This document shows positions 44,301 to 52,906 of a stretch of DNA of 64,000 bases, piece after piece; the first letter of the stretch is position 1; every line of letters begins with the position of its first letter. Location of the stretch: NCBI GenBank assembly GCA_017744715.1, contig JAGIAT010000006.1, forward strand, positions 1-64,000, written 5' to 3'. The notes below the pieces were generated by a model. It was not told the DNA's origin, made no database searches, and was given only the letters and a program-made list of their open reading frames with translations. The translations under genes and the position numbers were made by a program. The stretch is from Niabella sp. Its GTDB lineage: Bacteria; Bacteroidota; Bacteroidia; Chitinophagales; Chitinophagaceae.

Positions 44301-45058
44301 CCAAGCTGGAGGTGAACCCGAATATCTGGACGATGGTACGTGCGGAGGGCGGTACAAAAGAAGGCTATGCACAACGGGGCTTATATTCCATACAGTTTGA
44401 CGGGCTGGATCATCAATACGGGTATCCTACCTATATTGGAACGGAAGGGAAAAAGGATACGTATGTGTACCTGCAGAGCACCGATGTAAATTACCTGAAG
44501 TATCACGGCCCGGTGGACCCCGTTTTTACCGGGGGATTCTTTAACCAGTTTTCTTACAAGGGGATTACCTTATCGGCACTGTTCACTTTTGCCACCGGCA
44601 ATTATATCCGTTTGCAGCCGGCTTATTCGGTTTCATATGATGATATGTCGTCTATGTCGAAAGACGTGGTAAACCGGTGGATTATGCCGGGTGATGAAAT
44701 GAAAACCAGTATCCCCGCGTTACTGGATGGCTTTACGGTAGATAACAGGATCGTAAAGGCAGATGGAAGCACGGTAGACGCCATCTATCCCTACAATGCC
44801 TACAACTATTCTACAGAGCGTGTGGCAAAAGGCGATTTTGTACGGGTTAAGAATGTTTCCCTGGCGTATATGCTGCCACAAGCACTGGTAAAGCGATGGG
44901 GTTTTAACACCCTGCAGCTGGCGCTGGTGGGAAATAACATCGCCCTTTTATATTCCGATAAAAAATTAAACGGAGCGGATCCCGAATTTTTTAACAATGG
45001 TGGGGTGGCCATGCCGATTCCGAAACAATATACCCTCTCTTTTAAGGTGGGCTTCTAA
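41324..45058 (+). CDS. SusC/RagA-family TonB-dependent transporter with STN domain
   Basis: The 1244-residue outer-membrane importer has a signal peptide (MKLTVFLLFIACLEVGASGYSQ), an STN signalling domain about residues 45-95 (LRKLFITIEKQTGYSVLYKKEV), and a carboxypeptidase-like domain about 145-225 (DIRGTVKSTEGTPVTGASVVI). The plug carries MLEGQVAGVSVQNVSG and KDAAATALYGARAMNGVI, and a large barrel ends with YTLSFKVGF. Starting at 41324 adds a basic n-region of 22 residues, as is usual in Chitinophagaceae; ATG at 41390 is the alternative. Together with the next gene it forms a nutrient uptake pair, and its STN domain links it to FecR and the ECF sigma factor. Confidence 0.95.
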   Translation: MSFNFSPRSRIRRPLIFKTILIMKLTVFLLFIACLEVGASGYSQTVTFNGQRQTLRKLFITIEKQTGYSVLYKKEVMDRAVPVTLNAREMPLTELLNRVFHDQPLKYTIENRTIFITAKPENETTEVTRRPAPVVTEAPVVVSNVDIRGTVKSTEGTPVTGASVVIRGTSRGTTTNEDGAFSLTNVAIGAVLEISATGFKTADHKITAAGFITITLEKQVKDMDEVKIVTTGYQNLDRKLFTGSSSKLLAKDAERSGVPDITRMLEGQVAGVSVQNVSGTFGAAPKLRIRGATSLSGDNKPLWVVDGIILEDVVNISNEALSTGDANTLIGSSVAGLNPDDIESFTILKDAAATALYGARAMNGVIVVTTKKGRNTEGKANINYSSTFTTYIKPNYSQFDIMNSAEQMSVLLELENKGYFNHSRVSRSKDGGIFYKMYNLMYDYDENAGTFALKNTLDDRLNFLQRYARANTDWFDVLFKNSLLQEHSLSVTSGSARSQNYFSTSFMNDNGQTIADRVKRYTANFRNNFRVNNKLSFEFIANASIRDQRAPGTLTRQSDPVNGKYSRDFDINPYSYALNTSRLITPYDEKGDPEYFVLNYAPFNIINEMSKNYLELTMLDLKVQGGIRYKIIPQLTYSLDASYRYATTSRKHYIKEGSNMAESFRANGDASVADNNNQLYKDPDNPNALPVVVLPEGGFYNLTENGIKNYYLRNNLEYNATFNNIHKVNLFGSMELRYTDRQNSNFMGVAYQYENGGLVNPNYRFFKKMIEGGDAYFGMDYKYDRFVAGMFRGAYSLKDRYSINATARYDGSNLMGRSTVARWLPTWNVSGAWDIDQEDFFDQGNPILSAARLRATYGLVASMGNASNSSAVYYNRITYRPYETEKEAAIYISSLENSELTWEKLYELNLGTDLSFFRNNLDLTVDVYKRHIFDLIGSIRTSGIGGQFTKSANYGKMEAHGVEVTLGGYPVNRTDGFKWRTQFNFAINKNKITKLEVNPNIWTMVRAEGGTKEGYAQRGLYSIQFDGLDHQYGYPTYIGTEGKKDTYVYLQSTDVNYLKYHGPVDPVFTGGFFNQFSYKGITLSALFTFATGNYIRLQPAYSVSYDDMSSMSKDVVNRWIMPGDEMKTSIPALLDGFTVDNRIVKADGSTVDAIYPYNAYNYSTERVAKGDFVRVKNVSLAYMLPQALVKRWGFNTLQLALVGNNIALLYSDKKLNGADPEFFNNGGVAMPIPKQYTLSFKVGF

Positions 45059-45090
45059 AAGTATTATTGTAGCAATATAAAAAGAAATAA

Positions 45091-46575
45091 ATGAAAAGAA
45101 CCATATATACATTAACGCTTATACTGATGATTGCGTTAGGGTCCTGCAAAAAATTCCTGGATAAGGATCCGGACCTGCGTACACAGATCAATACCCTTGA
45201 TAAAGTGGCGCAGTTGCTGGTTACCGCCTATCCCGAGCGGCATTACCTGGCTTTTGCCGAAACCGCATCCGATAACGTGGAAGATAAATCTGCTGCTTTG
45301 GCGCCTTACAATAACGAACCGTTTCCCAGCGTATACAACTGGAACGAAATGACCGAAGATATCAACGGGTCGCCTACCAAGTACTGGAATGCGGCTTATG
45401 CGGCCATTGCCAGTGCCAACCAGGCCCTGGCTGCCATTGAGGAGAACCAATTTGGAACAGCGGCCAACCAGTATAAGGGGGAGGCCCTGGTTGCCAGAGC
45501 GTATGCCCATTTTATGCTGGTTACGTTTTTCGCCAAAGCCTATGTTCCGGGCGGCCCCAATAATACGCCGGGCATCCCTTACGTAAAAGAACCCGAAACG
45601 GTGGCGGTTAAATTATATGAGCGCGGTACGGTGGCATCGGTATACGAGAACGTGGAAAAAGATCTTACGGAAGGGCTTCCACTGCTGAGCGGCGGTCAGT
45701 GGCAGGTCCCTAAATACCATTTCAATCCGCAGGCAGCAAATGCTTTTGCAGCCCGGTTTTATTTGTTCAAAGGCGATTGGGATAAGGTGATCCAGTATGT
45801 ATCAGCGATTCTGCCGGAAAATAATTTTAAAGAAAACATCCGGCAATACAACGGATCCCTGTATAATCTTACCTATACGGAGCACCGCATTGAATATACG
45901 AAGGCGGATAAGCCCTGGAACCTGCTGCTGGCCAATACCTACTCTAATTTTCAGAGGGGATCATCTTCCATTGAAGCTGCCGGCGGGGCCCGTTACAGTT
46001 TTGGGGAAACAAAAAAGAACCTGTACAATAAAATAACCGTATTTGGTGCGCCGTTCAGGAACCGGTATGGAGTATATACTGCACCGAACTATACCACCAA
46101 CAAGTATAACGAGTACTTCTATTATACAAATGTGGCTGCGGGTATCGGGTATCCCTATATTATGATGCCGTTGTTAACCATGGATGAGGCCCTGCTGAAC
46201 CGGGCGGAGGCTTATATTCAGAAAGGGCAGTTTGCCCAGGGAATTACCGATCTGAACACATTTGCCAGCACCCGCATTGTTAATTATAACAGTACAACGC
46301 ATGCGCTTACGGTAGAGAAAGCAAAAGCCTTCTTTAATACAGCGGATGACAAAGAGGCCCTGATTAAGACATTGCTGGAAACCAAGCAAATCGCATTTAT
46401 GCAGGAAGGCATCCGTTGGATGGATATCCTTCGTCACCGGCTTACGGTGTCGCACAACTTTATTGCAGCAGATGGCACGGAAACCTTCAAAACACTGGGG
46501 CCGGACGATAACCGGAGAATGTTTCAAATACCTCCGGACGCTAAATTATCAGGCGTAACCGCCAATCCCAGATAA
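45091..46575 (+). CDS. SusD/RagB-family substrate-binding lipoprotein
   Basis: The 494-residue lipoprotein (LTLILMIALGSCKKFLDKDPD) caps the SusC channel from outside the cell. It shows the TPR-like helical layout of the family with ALVARAYAHFMLVTFFAKAY, PYIMMPLLTMDEALLNRAEAYI and KQIAFMQEGIRWMDILRHRL near the C terminus. It starts 32 bp after susC. The substrate is not known, but the downstream zinc metallohydrolase suggests peptides or peptide-linked ligands rather than plain polysaccharide. Confidence 0.94.
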   Translation: MKRTIYTLTLILMIALGSCKKFLDKDPDLRTQINTLDKVAQLLVTAYPERHYLAFAETASDNVEDKSAALAPYNNEPFPSVYNWNEMTEDINGSPTKYWNAAYAAIASANQALAAIEENQFGTAANQYKGEALVARAYAHFMLVTFFAKAYVPGGPNNTPGIPYVKEPETVAVKLYERGTVASVYENVEKDLTEGLPLLSGGQWQVPKYHFNPQAANAFAARFYLFKGDWDKVIQYVSAILPENNFKENIRQYNGSLYNLTYTEHRIEYTKADKPWNLLLANTYSNFQRGSSSIEAAGGARYSFGETKKNLYNKITVFGAPFRNRYGVYTAPNYTTNKYNEYFYYTNVAAGIGYPYIMMPLLTMDEALLNRAEAYIQKGQFAQGITDLNTFASTRIVNYNSTTHALTVEKAKAFFNTADDKEALIKTLLETKQIAFMQEGIRWMDILRHRLTVSHNFIAADGTETFKTLGPDDNRRMFQIPPDAKLSGVTANPR

Positions 46576-46587
46576 AAACTGAAAACA

Positions 46588-47988
46588 ATGAAAAAATTAT
46601 ATTATCTGTTTCTTTTAAGTCTGCTTTTTACGGCCTGCCGCAAGAGCGATGAAAACCTGGATATTGATCTTACCAAATACAACGCCGATACCTACATAGG
46701 AGATCCGGTAATTGACAAGTGGCTGATGGATAGTCTTACCAATCCTTATAATATTCAGACGGTGTACCGGTTTGAACGCAATCTTACCGATTACAGCCTG
46801 GACATTGCGCCCGTCGATCTTGGGAAGGTGTTGCCTACCATGCAGGCCGTAAGGCGGATCTTTTTGACCCCTTACGGAAAAGTAGCCGGGGAAACGTTCA
46901 TCAAAAAAATGACGCCCAAACAATTTGTATTGTACGGCTCGCCCTCTTACAACAGTAACGGAAGCATTACACTGGGAACGGCCGATGGCGGCCGGCGCGT
47001 GGTGCTGTATGAATTGAATAACATCAACTTCTCCAACGGGGAGCAGGTACGCAGGAAGATTCGCACCATTCACCACGAATTCACACATATCCTGAACCAG
47101 AATATATTGATACCGCCGGATTTTGAGCAGGTAACCAAGGCAGACTATGATGCCGACTGGACCAATAGCGCCAATACAGACTCCGTTGCCAAGTCCCTGG
47201 GCTTTGTATCCCGCTACTCCCGGAGCGATTATAAAGAGGATTTTGCAGAAATGGTGGCGCATTTACTGGTGGAGGGCCAGGTGTGGTTCAATAACTATGT
47301 AAATACCGCTTCCCTGGAGGCAAAAACAAAACTGCAAAACAAAGAGCGGTTGGTGAAGAATTATTTAAAAACCTATTTTAATATCGACTTTAACGAATTG
47401 CAGGCGGAAGTACAAAAGGCGTTGAAGGAAACCTATAATGTTAAGGATCCGGAAGACCTTACCCAAACCTTACCCATCTGGCTGGCAGATAATAAGGTAA
47501 GCAGTATCACCTATGATCCCGCCGCAAGCCACTATACAACGTATGGAAGTTCTGCTGCATTTACAACGGTGTATAACAATTATAAAAACGCCTTATTCAC
47601 TCTTGGTAGCCGTACATTGAAAAGTATCCAGTTTGTGTTTGTGGATGCGTCCAATATGATCTTCCGGGCCAATTATACCAACAGTGCGGGTACGGCTTTT
47701 TCTGCAGATTATAATTTCAAGATGGCGATAAAACCGCTTACCGGGGAAGTAATCTTTACGAAAGCGATCCCCGAGGGTACTACCGGCTCACATGGTAATG
47801 GTCAGAACGCGCAGGTACTGCCCGCGTTTGAGCAATACATATTGCCATACCTTACCAACCGCACGTTTGTTGCCGCCTGGCTGCCAACAACGATTCCGTC
47901 TTCCAGCCCGTTATACCGGACCTTTGGCGGATTTTATGTAAGCGGAGCGGCGTCGAATTATATATATGGACCGATTGTTTTAAAATAA
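46588..47988 (+). CDS. Zinc metallohydrolase lipoprotein of SusCD loci
   Basis: The 466-residue lipoprotein (LFLLSLLFTACRKSDENLD) has the zincin motif HHEFTHILNQ near residue 163, with a likely third ligand in YKEDFAEMVAHLLVEG. This matches the substrate import-associated zinc metallohydrolase group (TIGR04549), which is tied to SusC/SusD pairs. It would sit on the cell surface and cut the substrate before uptake. The C-terminal 150 residues contain a DUF4302-like beta region (TYGSSAAFTTVYNNYKNALF). It starts 12 bp after susD. Confidence 0.9.
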   Translation: MKKLYYLFLLSLLFTACRKSDENLDIDLTKYNADTYIGDPVIDKWLMDSLTNPYNIQTVYRFERNLTDYSLDIAPVDLGKVLPTMQAVRRIFLTPYGKVAGETFIKKMTPKQFVLYGSPSYNSNGSITLGTADGGRRVVLYELNNINFSNGEQVRRKIRTIHHEFTHILNQNILIPPDFEQVTKADYDADWTNSANTDSVAKSLGFVSRYSRSDYKEDFAEMVAHLLVEGQVWFNNYVNTASLEAKTKLQNKERLVKNYLKTYFNIDFNELQAEVQKALKETYNVKDPEDLTQTLPIWLADNKVSSITYDPAASHYTTYGSSAAFTTVYNNYKNALFTLGSRTLKSIQFVFVDASNMIFRANYTNSAGTAFSADYNFKMAIKPLTGEVIFTKAIPEGTTGSHGNGQNAQVLPAFEQYILPYLTNRTFVAAWLPTTIPSSSPLYRTFGGFYVSGAASNYIYGPIVLK

Positions 47989-48045
47989 ACATTTATGGCG
48001 GGTTTGCCCGGGCAGGCCCGCCGGTAATAAAATAAACTTTAACAG

Positions 48046-49359
48046 ATGAACAAGATCGTTATAATGCTACTGATAGCAGCGATGATGGCTGGCTGCCGGA
48101 AAAATGAGGTAACACTCGTAAATGGAGGGTTGCCCGAAGAGCGGATAATGGAGCGTTTAGCGGAACTGCGGGGCAAATTAACCGGTGCCGAAACCGGCTG
48201 GATGGCAGCGCTTACCACTACGGCCGGCGGCGGCTATGGATTTTATATGAAGTTTGGCCCCGATGAAAAGGTGACCATGATGGGCGACTTAGACGAGGAT
48301 GCCGCTACGCAACCGCAAACCTCCACCTACCGGGTAAAATGGGTAATGAACGCTTCCCTGCTTTTTGATACGTATAATTATATCACTTTATTACAGGATC
48401 CCGATCCGAAAGTGAGTGGTGGTAAGCCCGGCAGTGGGTTAAAGAGTGATATTGAGTTTGAATACATCCGCTCAAGCGGTGATTCGGTGATTTTGCGGGG
48501 AAAAAAATATCAGAACTACCTGTATCTCGTAAAGGCAACAGCAGCGCAGGCAACCGCTTACCAGCAGGGAACGGTGGTAGACCGGATGGAAGCCATTCAG
48601 GATTATTTTGATGACCATTTTAATAATTACATTAATATTGATGGACTTCCCAATAAAGTATCTTTTATCGTTAATGAAGACAAACGTCTTTCCTTTCAAT
48701 ATGCTGATGCAAAGGACAGCATTATAACAATCGATGGAAAATTCAATTTTGATGTAAGCGGATTGAATTTTTCGGACGGACTGGTTGTGAATGGCATTCA
48801 ATTTAAGAAAGGAGCCCTGAACGGAAGCACGTTGAAACTGTACGACACAGGCGGAAAGGAATATACCGTTTCCCAGAATCCAACGCCTGTTATTCCCCTC
48901 TGGTTGTTGTTTAACTATAATAAAGTATACAAAACAATTATGATAACCGGAACAACGCTGCCTCCAGGTATAACATCAGGGTTTAATAGTGTCTTCGATG
49001 GTATGTCTGGCAGATTTACAACAAGTGGCAGAACGATTCAAACAGTAGATATCACTTTGTCAAATTCCCGGACACTAAAGGTGAATATCTGGTACCTGAG
49101 TGGTGGATCGCGCTTTTTGGCGGATGCTTCGTTTAGTTATACTTATGAGAGAGGTGTGCTTACATTGTCTGATTATACACCGTCTGTGTCTAATACAAAC
49201 TGGAATAATGGGCTTGTGCGGATTGGAAACTTTGTCGACTGGCTGCAGAGCGGACCGTTCAAAGTAGACTGGGTTGCCAACCCTGCTTCCGGTGCAAGAA
49301 GCCTGGGTGGAATATACAAAGTTTCGGATCCCTCCAATTTCTTCTATGGAGATTTGTAG
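48046..49359 (+). CDS. DUF4302-like surface lipoprotein
   Basis: The 437-residue product has a lipoprotein signal (IVIMLLIAAMMAGCRKNEV) and the DUF4302 layout. The sequence ERLAELRGKLTGAETGWMA near the start and GGGYGFYMKFGPDEKVTMMGD soon after are hallmarks of the family, which accompanies SusC, SusD and the zinc metallohydrolase. It is probably an accessory binding protein at the cell surface. The C-terminal third switches to a different codon mix (more T and A in third positions), which continues in the next gene. Confidence 0.87.
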   Translation: MNKIVIMLLIAAMMAGCRKNEVTLVNGGLPEERIMERLAELRGKLTGAETGWMAALTTTAGGGYGFYMKFGPDEKVTMMGDLDEDAATQPQTSTYRVKWVMNASLLFDTYNYITLLQDPDPKVSGGKPGSGLKSDIEFEYIRSSGDSVILRGKKYQNYLYLVKATAAQATAYQQGTVVDRMEAIQDYFDDHFNNYINIDGLPNKVSFIVNEDKRLSFQYADAKDSIITIDGKFNFDVSGLNFSDGLVVNGIQFKKGALNGSTLKLYDTGGKEYTVSQNPTPVIPLWLLFNYNKVYKTIMITGTTLPPGITSGFNSVFDGMSGRFTTSGRTIQTVDITLSNSRTLKVNIWYLSGGSRFLADASFSYTYERGVLTLSDYTPSVSNTNWNNGLVRIGNFVDWLQSGPFKVDWVANPASGARSLGGIYKVSDPSNFFYGDL

Positions 49360-49501
49360 AAATAGTGATGTGATAAGTAACAGCTAATAGGATTAGTCGC
49401 AGAGTCATTGATCGTTCCCAGGCATTATATAAATAGTTGTCTGGATACGGGATGATAATGCCTACGCTCTTAACTAAATAACTTTTAAACTAAAAACAAC
49501 C

Positions 49502-50356
49502 ATGAAACAATTAAATGCTTTTGTAATTTATGGATTCATTGTGATCACATTTATTACGTGTGGAAAAAAAGACCTGCAGCCGGGATATAACATAATAGAC
49601 CAAGATGCGCAAGAGTTACGGGAAAAAAAGATGACTTCAAAAACATCCGATAATGCCACAGTAGAAGTGTCTTCTTCCAATCTTATAGACATAAGTCAGG
49701 TGTTGACCCAGTATCCAGGAACTTTAACAGAGTCCCAAGCTGAAGCGCAACTGGAGCCCATGCAACAAAGCGGAATGCAAATACATGCGGAATTACTGAG
49801 TCAGCTTGTTGGCACAGAAGACTGGAATGCATTGACTATAGAAGAAAAAGACAGTATATTGAATTATACAGATGAACAATTCGCCCTATTATCTGGTATT
49901 TATAGCTCGACAGCTGCTGGCTCGAACATTAAAGCATGTCTACTAGTCGCATTAGGAATAAGGGAGATAGGTGAAATTATTAGCGGATACTCTGGCTTAT
50001 TCAATGCTAAAACTGCATTGCAAATACTCAAGGCAGTTGGAAAGCGGTATTTAGGTTGGATTGGGGTGGCTGTTGCTGTATACGAGTTTTCAGATTGTAT
50101 TGCTAGTGGAAATACAGATCAGGGTGATGGAACAAATGGAGATGGTTGCCTGCTCCCATCACAATTTTTTATTAGAACATTTTTTGACCAGAATAAGGAG
50201 GACATGATTAGTTTTCTTTTAAATAAATACCCTCAATTTGGAAATTATACATATTGGGATTGGATATTAGAAACAGCTTTTATAGATGGATGTAATCCTG
50301 AAGCGGATCTAAATCAACCGGAAATCGCTACGTATTTCAGCCGTGATGACGAATAG
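49502..50356 (+). CDS. Unrecognised lipoprotein at the end of the SusCD locus
   Basis: The 284-residue product has a lipoprotein-like signal (NAFVIYGFIVITFITCGKKD), then a Thr/Ser-rich polar stretch and a helical region. A hydrophobic, Gly/Ala-rich part about residues 140-200 (ACLLVALGIREIGEI, LKAVGKRYLGWIGVAVAVYE) is flanked by single Cys residues and followed by a Gly/Asp-rich loop. The acidic C terminus has aromatic residues. I do not recognise a family. The DNA is AT-richer than the neighbours, and a 142-bp gap precedes it, so it may be a later addition. A terminator follows about 130 bp downstream. Confidence 0.8.
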   Translation: MKQLNAFVIYGFIVITFITCGKKDLQPGYNIIDQDAQELREKKMTSKTSDNATVEVSSSNLIDISQVLTQYPGTLTESQAEAQLEPMQQSGMQIHAELLSQLVGTEDWNALTIEEKDSILNYTDEQFALLSGIYSSTAAGSNIKACLLVALGIREIGEIISGYSGLFNAKTALQILKAVGKRYLGWIGVAVAVYEFSDCIASGNTDQGDGTNGDGCLLPSQFFIRTFFDQNKEDMISFLLNKYPQFGNYTYWDWILETAFIDGCNPEADLNQPEIATYFSRDDE

Positions 50357-50488
50357 CATCATCATTAAACGGTAATCACTATTTAAATGTAGATTATAAG
50401 CCGTTACAACCCCGGATCAATGAGAAGGCCACCTGACGAGTAAGAGACTTGTAAAACAGGCGTATAAAAATTGAAGTATCAATGATCG

Positions 50489-50525
50489 AAGGGCCCGGAT
50501 AGTTGAATCTATACGGGCCCTTTTT
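50489..50525 (+). terminator. Rho-independent terminator of the SusCD locus
   Basis: A GC-rich stem, AAGGGCCCG with CGGGCCCTT and an inner GATAG/CTAT pairing, is followed by five Ts. It ends transcripts from the lipoprotein gene. The rest of 50357-50778 has no supported gene; a minus frame at 50394-50630 runs through the terminator and is not real. Confidence 0.87.
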
Positions 50526-50778
50526 ATGAGTGGCTGGAGCGGATTTGTCTGCTGCTGGCGACCTGCGCTTATCGGTTAACCGGGTATTAAAAGCAGTAAG
50601 GAGGCATACCTGTGACTCCGGCTGTGGCAAATAATCGTTTGATTATGAATATCTATAATGTGATGCTGCGTAAAAAACCGCCTTGTGAAAAGTGCATTTG
50701 CTCCGTTAAAAGAGTGAATAGGAGTTTAAACAATTTTTAATAAATTTCCCCAATACGCCGTTTTTGCCCAAGCTTTGC

Positions 50779-50786
50779 TATATTTG
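50779..50786 (+). promoter_or_regulatory. -7 promoter element for adk
   Basis: TATATTTG matches TAnnTTTG exactly. The leader to the ATG at 50815 is about 24 nt and purine-rich just before the start (AAAAGAAAAGCG). Confidence 0.55.
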
Positions 50787-50814
50787 TTGGCAACACTTTA
50801 AAAGAAAAGCGTAA

Positions 50815-51423
50815 ATGTTTAATTTAATCTTATTCGGTCCTCCCGGTAGCGGTAAAGGAACACAGTCAGACCTGTTGGTGTCAAAGTACGGTTTGGTACA
50901 TCTTTCTACCGGAAACCTGCTGCGTTCAGAGATCGCCGATAAAACCCCCCTGGGTATTGAGGCGAAGAATTTTATGGACAAGGGACAGCTGGTGCCGGAT
51001 GAAGTAGTAATCGGTATGATCGATAATTGCCTGGAGCTGCATAAAGATGCGCGTGGCTTTTTGTTTGACGGTTTTCCACGTACGGCCAACCAGGCCAAGG
51101 CCCTGGATAAATTGCTGGAACTGAAACGTACCGCTATCCACAGTGTACTGGCGCTGGAAGTTACGGAAGAGGAACTGGTGAAGCGCCTGCTGGAACGAGG
51201 TAAAACCTCAGGCCGTTCGGATGATACCAATGAAGCAGTAATCCGCAACCGATTTGCTGTTTACCAAAATGAAACAGCTCCTGTTGCAGAACATTACAAA
51301 GCACAACATAAATTTAAGGCCATCCCCGGCGAAGGCTCGGTAGCGGATATTTCGGCTGCCCTGAGCGAGCAGATCGACAAGGTGCTGGAGCGGCAACGCA
51401 AAGAGCAGGAAGCCTTTGATTAA
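50815..51423 (+). CDS. adk: Adenylate kinase
   Basis: Adk interconverts ATP plus AMP and two ADP. The 202-residue product has the P-loop FGPPGSGKGTQ, LSTGNLLRSEIA for AMP binding, GFLFDGFPRTANQA and the LID arginines in LLERGKTSGRSDDTNE. The LID is short and lacks the zinc Cys residues, so this is a short-type enzyme. A purine-rich C-terminal tail ends QRKEQEAFD. It is monocistronic with its own promoter and terminator. Confidence 0.96.
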   Translation: MFNLILFGPPGSGKGTQSDLLVSKYGLVHLSTGNLLRSEIADKTPLGIEAKNFMDKGQLVPDEVVIGMIDNCLELHKDARGFLFDGFPRTANQAKALDKLLELKRTAIHSVLALEVTEEELVKRLLERGKTSGRSDDTNEAVIRNRFAVYQNETAPVAEHYKAQHKFKAIPGEGSVADISAALSEQIDKVLERQRKEQEAFD

Positions 51424-51432
51424 AAAATATAG

Positions 51433-51460
51433 AGGTCCGGTTTAAGCCGGACCTTTTTTT
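51433..51460. terminator. Terminator after adk, shared with the convergent gene
   Basis: AGGTCCGG and CCGGACCT (51433-51454) pair around a 6-nt loop, with seven Ts after. It overlaps by 2 bp the stop of the minus-strand lipoprotein gene. Confidence 0.88.
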
Positions 51461-51917
51461 ATTTGCTGCCTAATACACCCTCGGCCTTGCTGATGCTGTT
51501 GAGTACGGCATCTTTCATTACATCTACCTTTGCTTTCTGATCCTGCAGGTATTTGATGCGCTCGGGCTCGTTATCTTTCAGCGAATCATACCTGAACCCA
51601 TTCATCCAGTCGTGCATGGTTTTATCTGCGTTGGCAAGATCTGTCAGGGCATCTTCCAGTTTTGTTTTTAAAGCGGCCTGTTGTTTTTGGGCGGCCGGCG
51701 GTAATTTGTCAAGGGAGTCGATGGCGGCTTTTGATTCGTTCATCAGCCGTTCCAGCTTTTTCATTTTAGGCATCGCTACATCATGCCCGTCAATAACTGC
51801 CTGTAAAAGACTATCGGCCTTTGTTTGCGGTCCGTCGCCCGCTTCAGCAGCGGAACGGTTTCCTTCTCCGCAAGCCACCAGCAATACGGTTGCAAATGAG
51901 AAAAACAGCAATTTCAT
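51459..51917 (-). CDS. Small coiled-coil lipoprotein
   Basis: The 152-residue product has a lipoprotein signal (LLFFSFATVLLVACGEGN) followed by a helical, charged body (MPKMKKLERLMNESKAAIDSLDKL, AALKTKLEDALTDLANADKTMHDWMNGF). It resembles Bacteroidota small lipoproteins annotated as viral A-type inclusion-like coiled-coil proteins. The function is unknown. The start is fixed by an exact -7 element 20 nt upstream. Confidence 0.8.
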   Translation of the reverse strand: MKLLFFSFATVLLVACGEGNRSAAEAGDGPQTKADSLLQAVIDGHDVAMPKMKKLERLMNESKAAIDSLDKLPPAAQKQQAALKTKLEDALTDLANADKTMHDWMNGFRYDSLKDNEPERIKYLQDQKAKVDVMKDAVLNSISKAEGVLGSK

Positions 51918-51937
51918 GGATAAAAAAATTTTAAAGC

Positions 51938-51945
51938 CAAAGGTA
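51938..51945 (-). promoter_or_regulatory. -7 promoter element for the small lipoprotein gene
   Basis: TACCTTTG on the minus strand is an exact TAnnTTTG match, 20 nt before the ATG at 51917. Confidence 0.55.
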
Positions 51946-52191
51946 CGAATAGTTGGCGGACCCGCCGGAAGTGCAGGATAAATGAACTGTTTGAGCAGAC
52001 GATGCTGCGGTTGCCCTGCATGTCTTTTTTTTTACGGTTGATGACCCCACAATGCTGCAATGAAGGGTTTGTTACAGGCCGGGTGTTGTGTTCAGGAATG
52101 ATTCTTGTATATTAGCTAACGGAACCTATACCCGGGCACACAACCGGAAATCAGCGTGCCTGTGGATTTTTTTCAACAAAAAGAAAGCAAC

Positions 52192-52638
52192 ATGAAAAAG
52201 CAACATGTGATGATGGCTGCAGCTTTGGTAATAGCAGTGGCTTGTAATAACAATCCTTCCGCAGAGCGCACAACAACACCTCCTGCGGGTGATTCGCAGG
52301 CACTTCCATCCATGACACCGATTACAGATCCCGCAGATAGTGTTGTTGTGAATACGGCAAATGTAGATAGCACGGGTACACCGGCACCGGGAGTAGACAA
52401 AAACGAAAAAAAGTACACCAGCGATAAAGGCGAAACCATTTCCGCCGTTTACCACGATTCCGGAAATATGGGTGTGGCAGAACTAACGATAAACGGGGAA
52501 ACTATAAAGCTGATGAAGGGTGAAAAAGAAAAAGGTGCAACCACTTATACCAATGGAAAGCTTACCTGGAAGGTGAAAACCGATGAGGCAACGCTGGAAA
52601 AGGACAACGTGGTAACCGTGTATAAAGAAGCGAAATAA
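52192..52638 (+). CDS. Putative MliC-like lipoprotein
   Basis: The 148-residue product has a lipoprotein signal (HVMMAAALVIAVACNNN), a Thr/Pro/Asp-rich linker and a C-terminal beta domain of about 80 residues. KGETISAVYHDSGNMGVAELT and GATTYTNGKLTWKVKTDEATL follow the order of the MliC lysozyme-inhibitor fold, in which the latter part reads SGxxYxxgxxxWxxKgdEAxL. The Cys residues of typical MliC are missing. Inhibition of C-type lysozyme is a family-based suggestion only. ATG at 52192 opens the signal peptide. Confidence 0.6.
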   Translation: MKKQHVMMAAALVIAVACNNNPSAERTTTPPAGDSQALPSMTPITDPADSVVVNTANVDSTGTPAPGVDKNEKKYTSDKGETISAVYHDSGNMGVAELTINGETIKLMKGEKEKGATTYTNGKLTWKVKTDEATLEKDNVVTVYKEAK

Positions 52639-52906
52639 GGAAGGAACATTACCGGATGGGGGCTTGTTGCGGGGGAGCTTAGTGCCGGTCAAAACAGGAC
52701 GGAATGTGCCGTACGTAAGGACTTCCCGACCGCTTTGCAAAATCTGCTGGTTATAGTTTTCTGATACGCCTCAGGCATCATTCGTTATAAACCGGGGAGT
52801 GTTTAAGGGGTTCCGGCTTTTTGACTTTTTTTAGCAACCGGGCGTTGGAAAATTGCCTGCAACCATCTACTTTAGCGGATAACAGCCTATCGCTGAAATA
52901 ACGAAT

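Noticed and set aside
50394..50630. A 78-codon minus-strand frame
   Set aside because: It reads through the strong terminator hairpin at 50489-50525 and has no family features.
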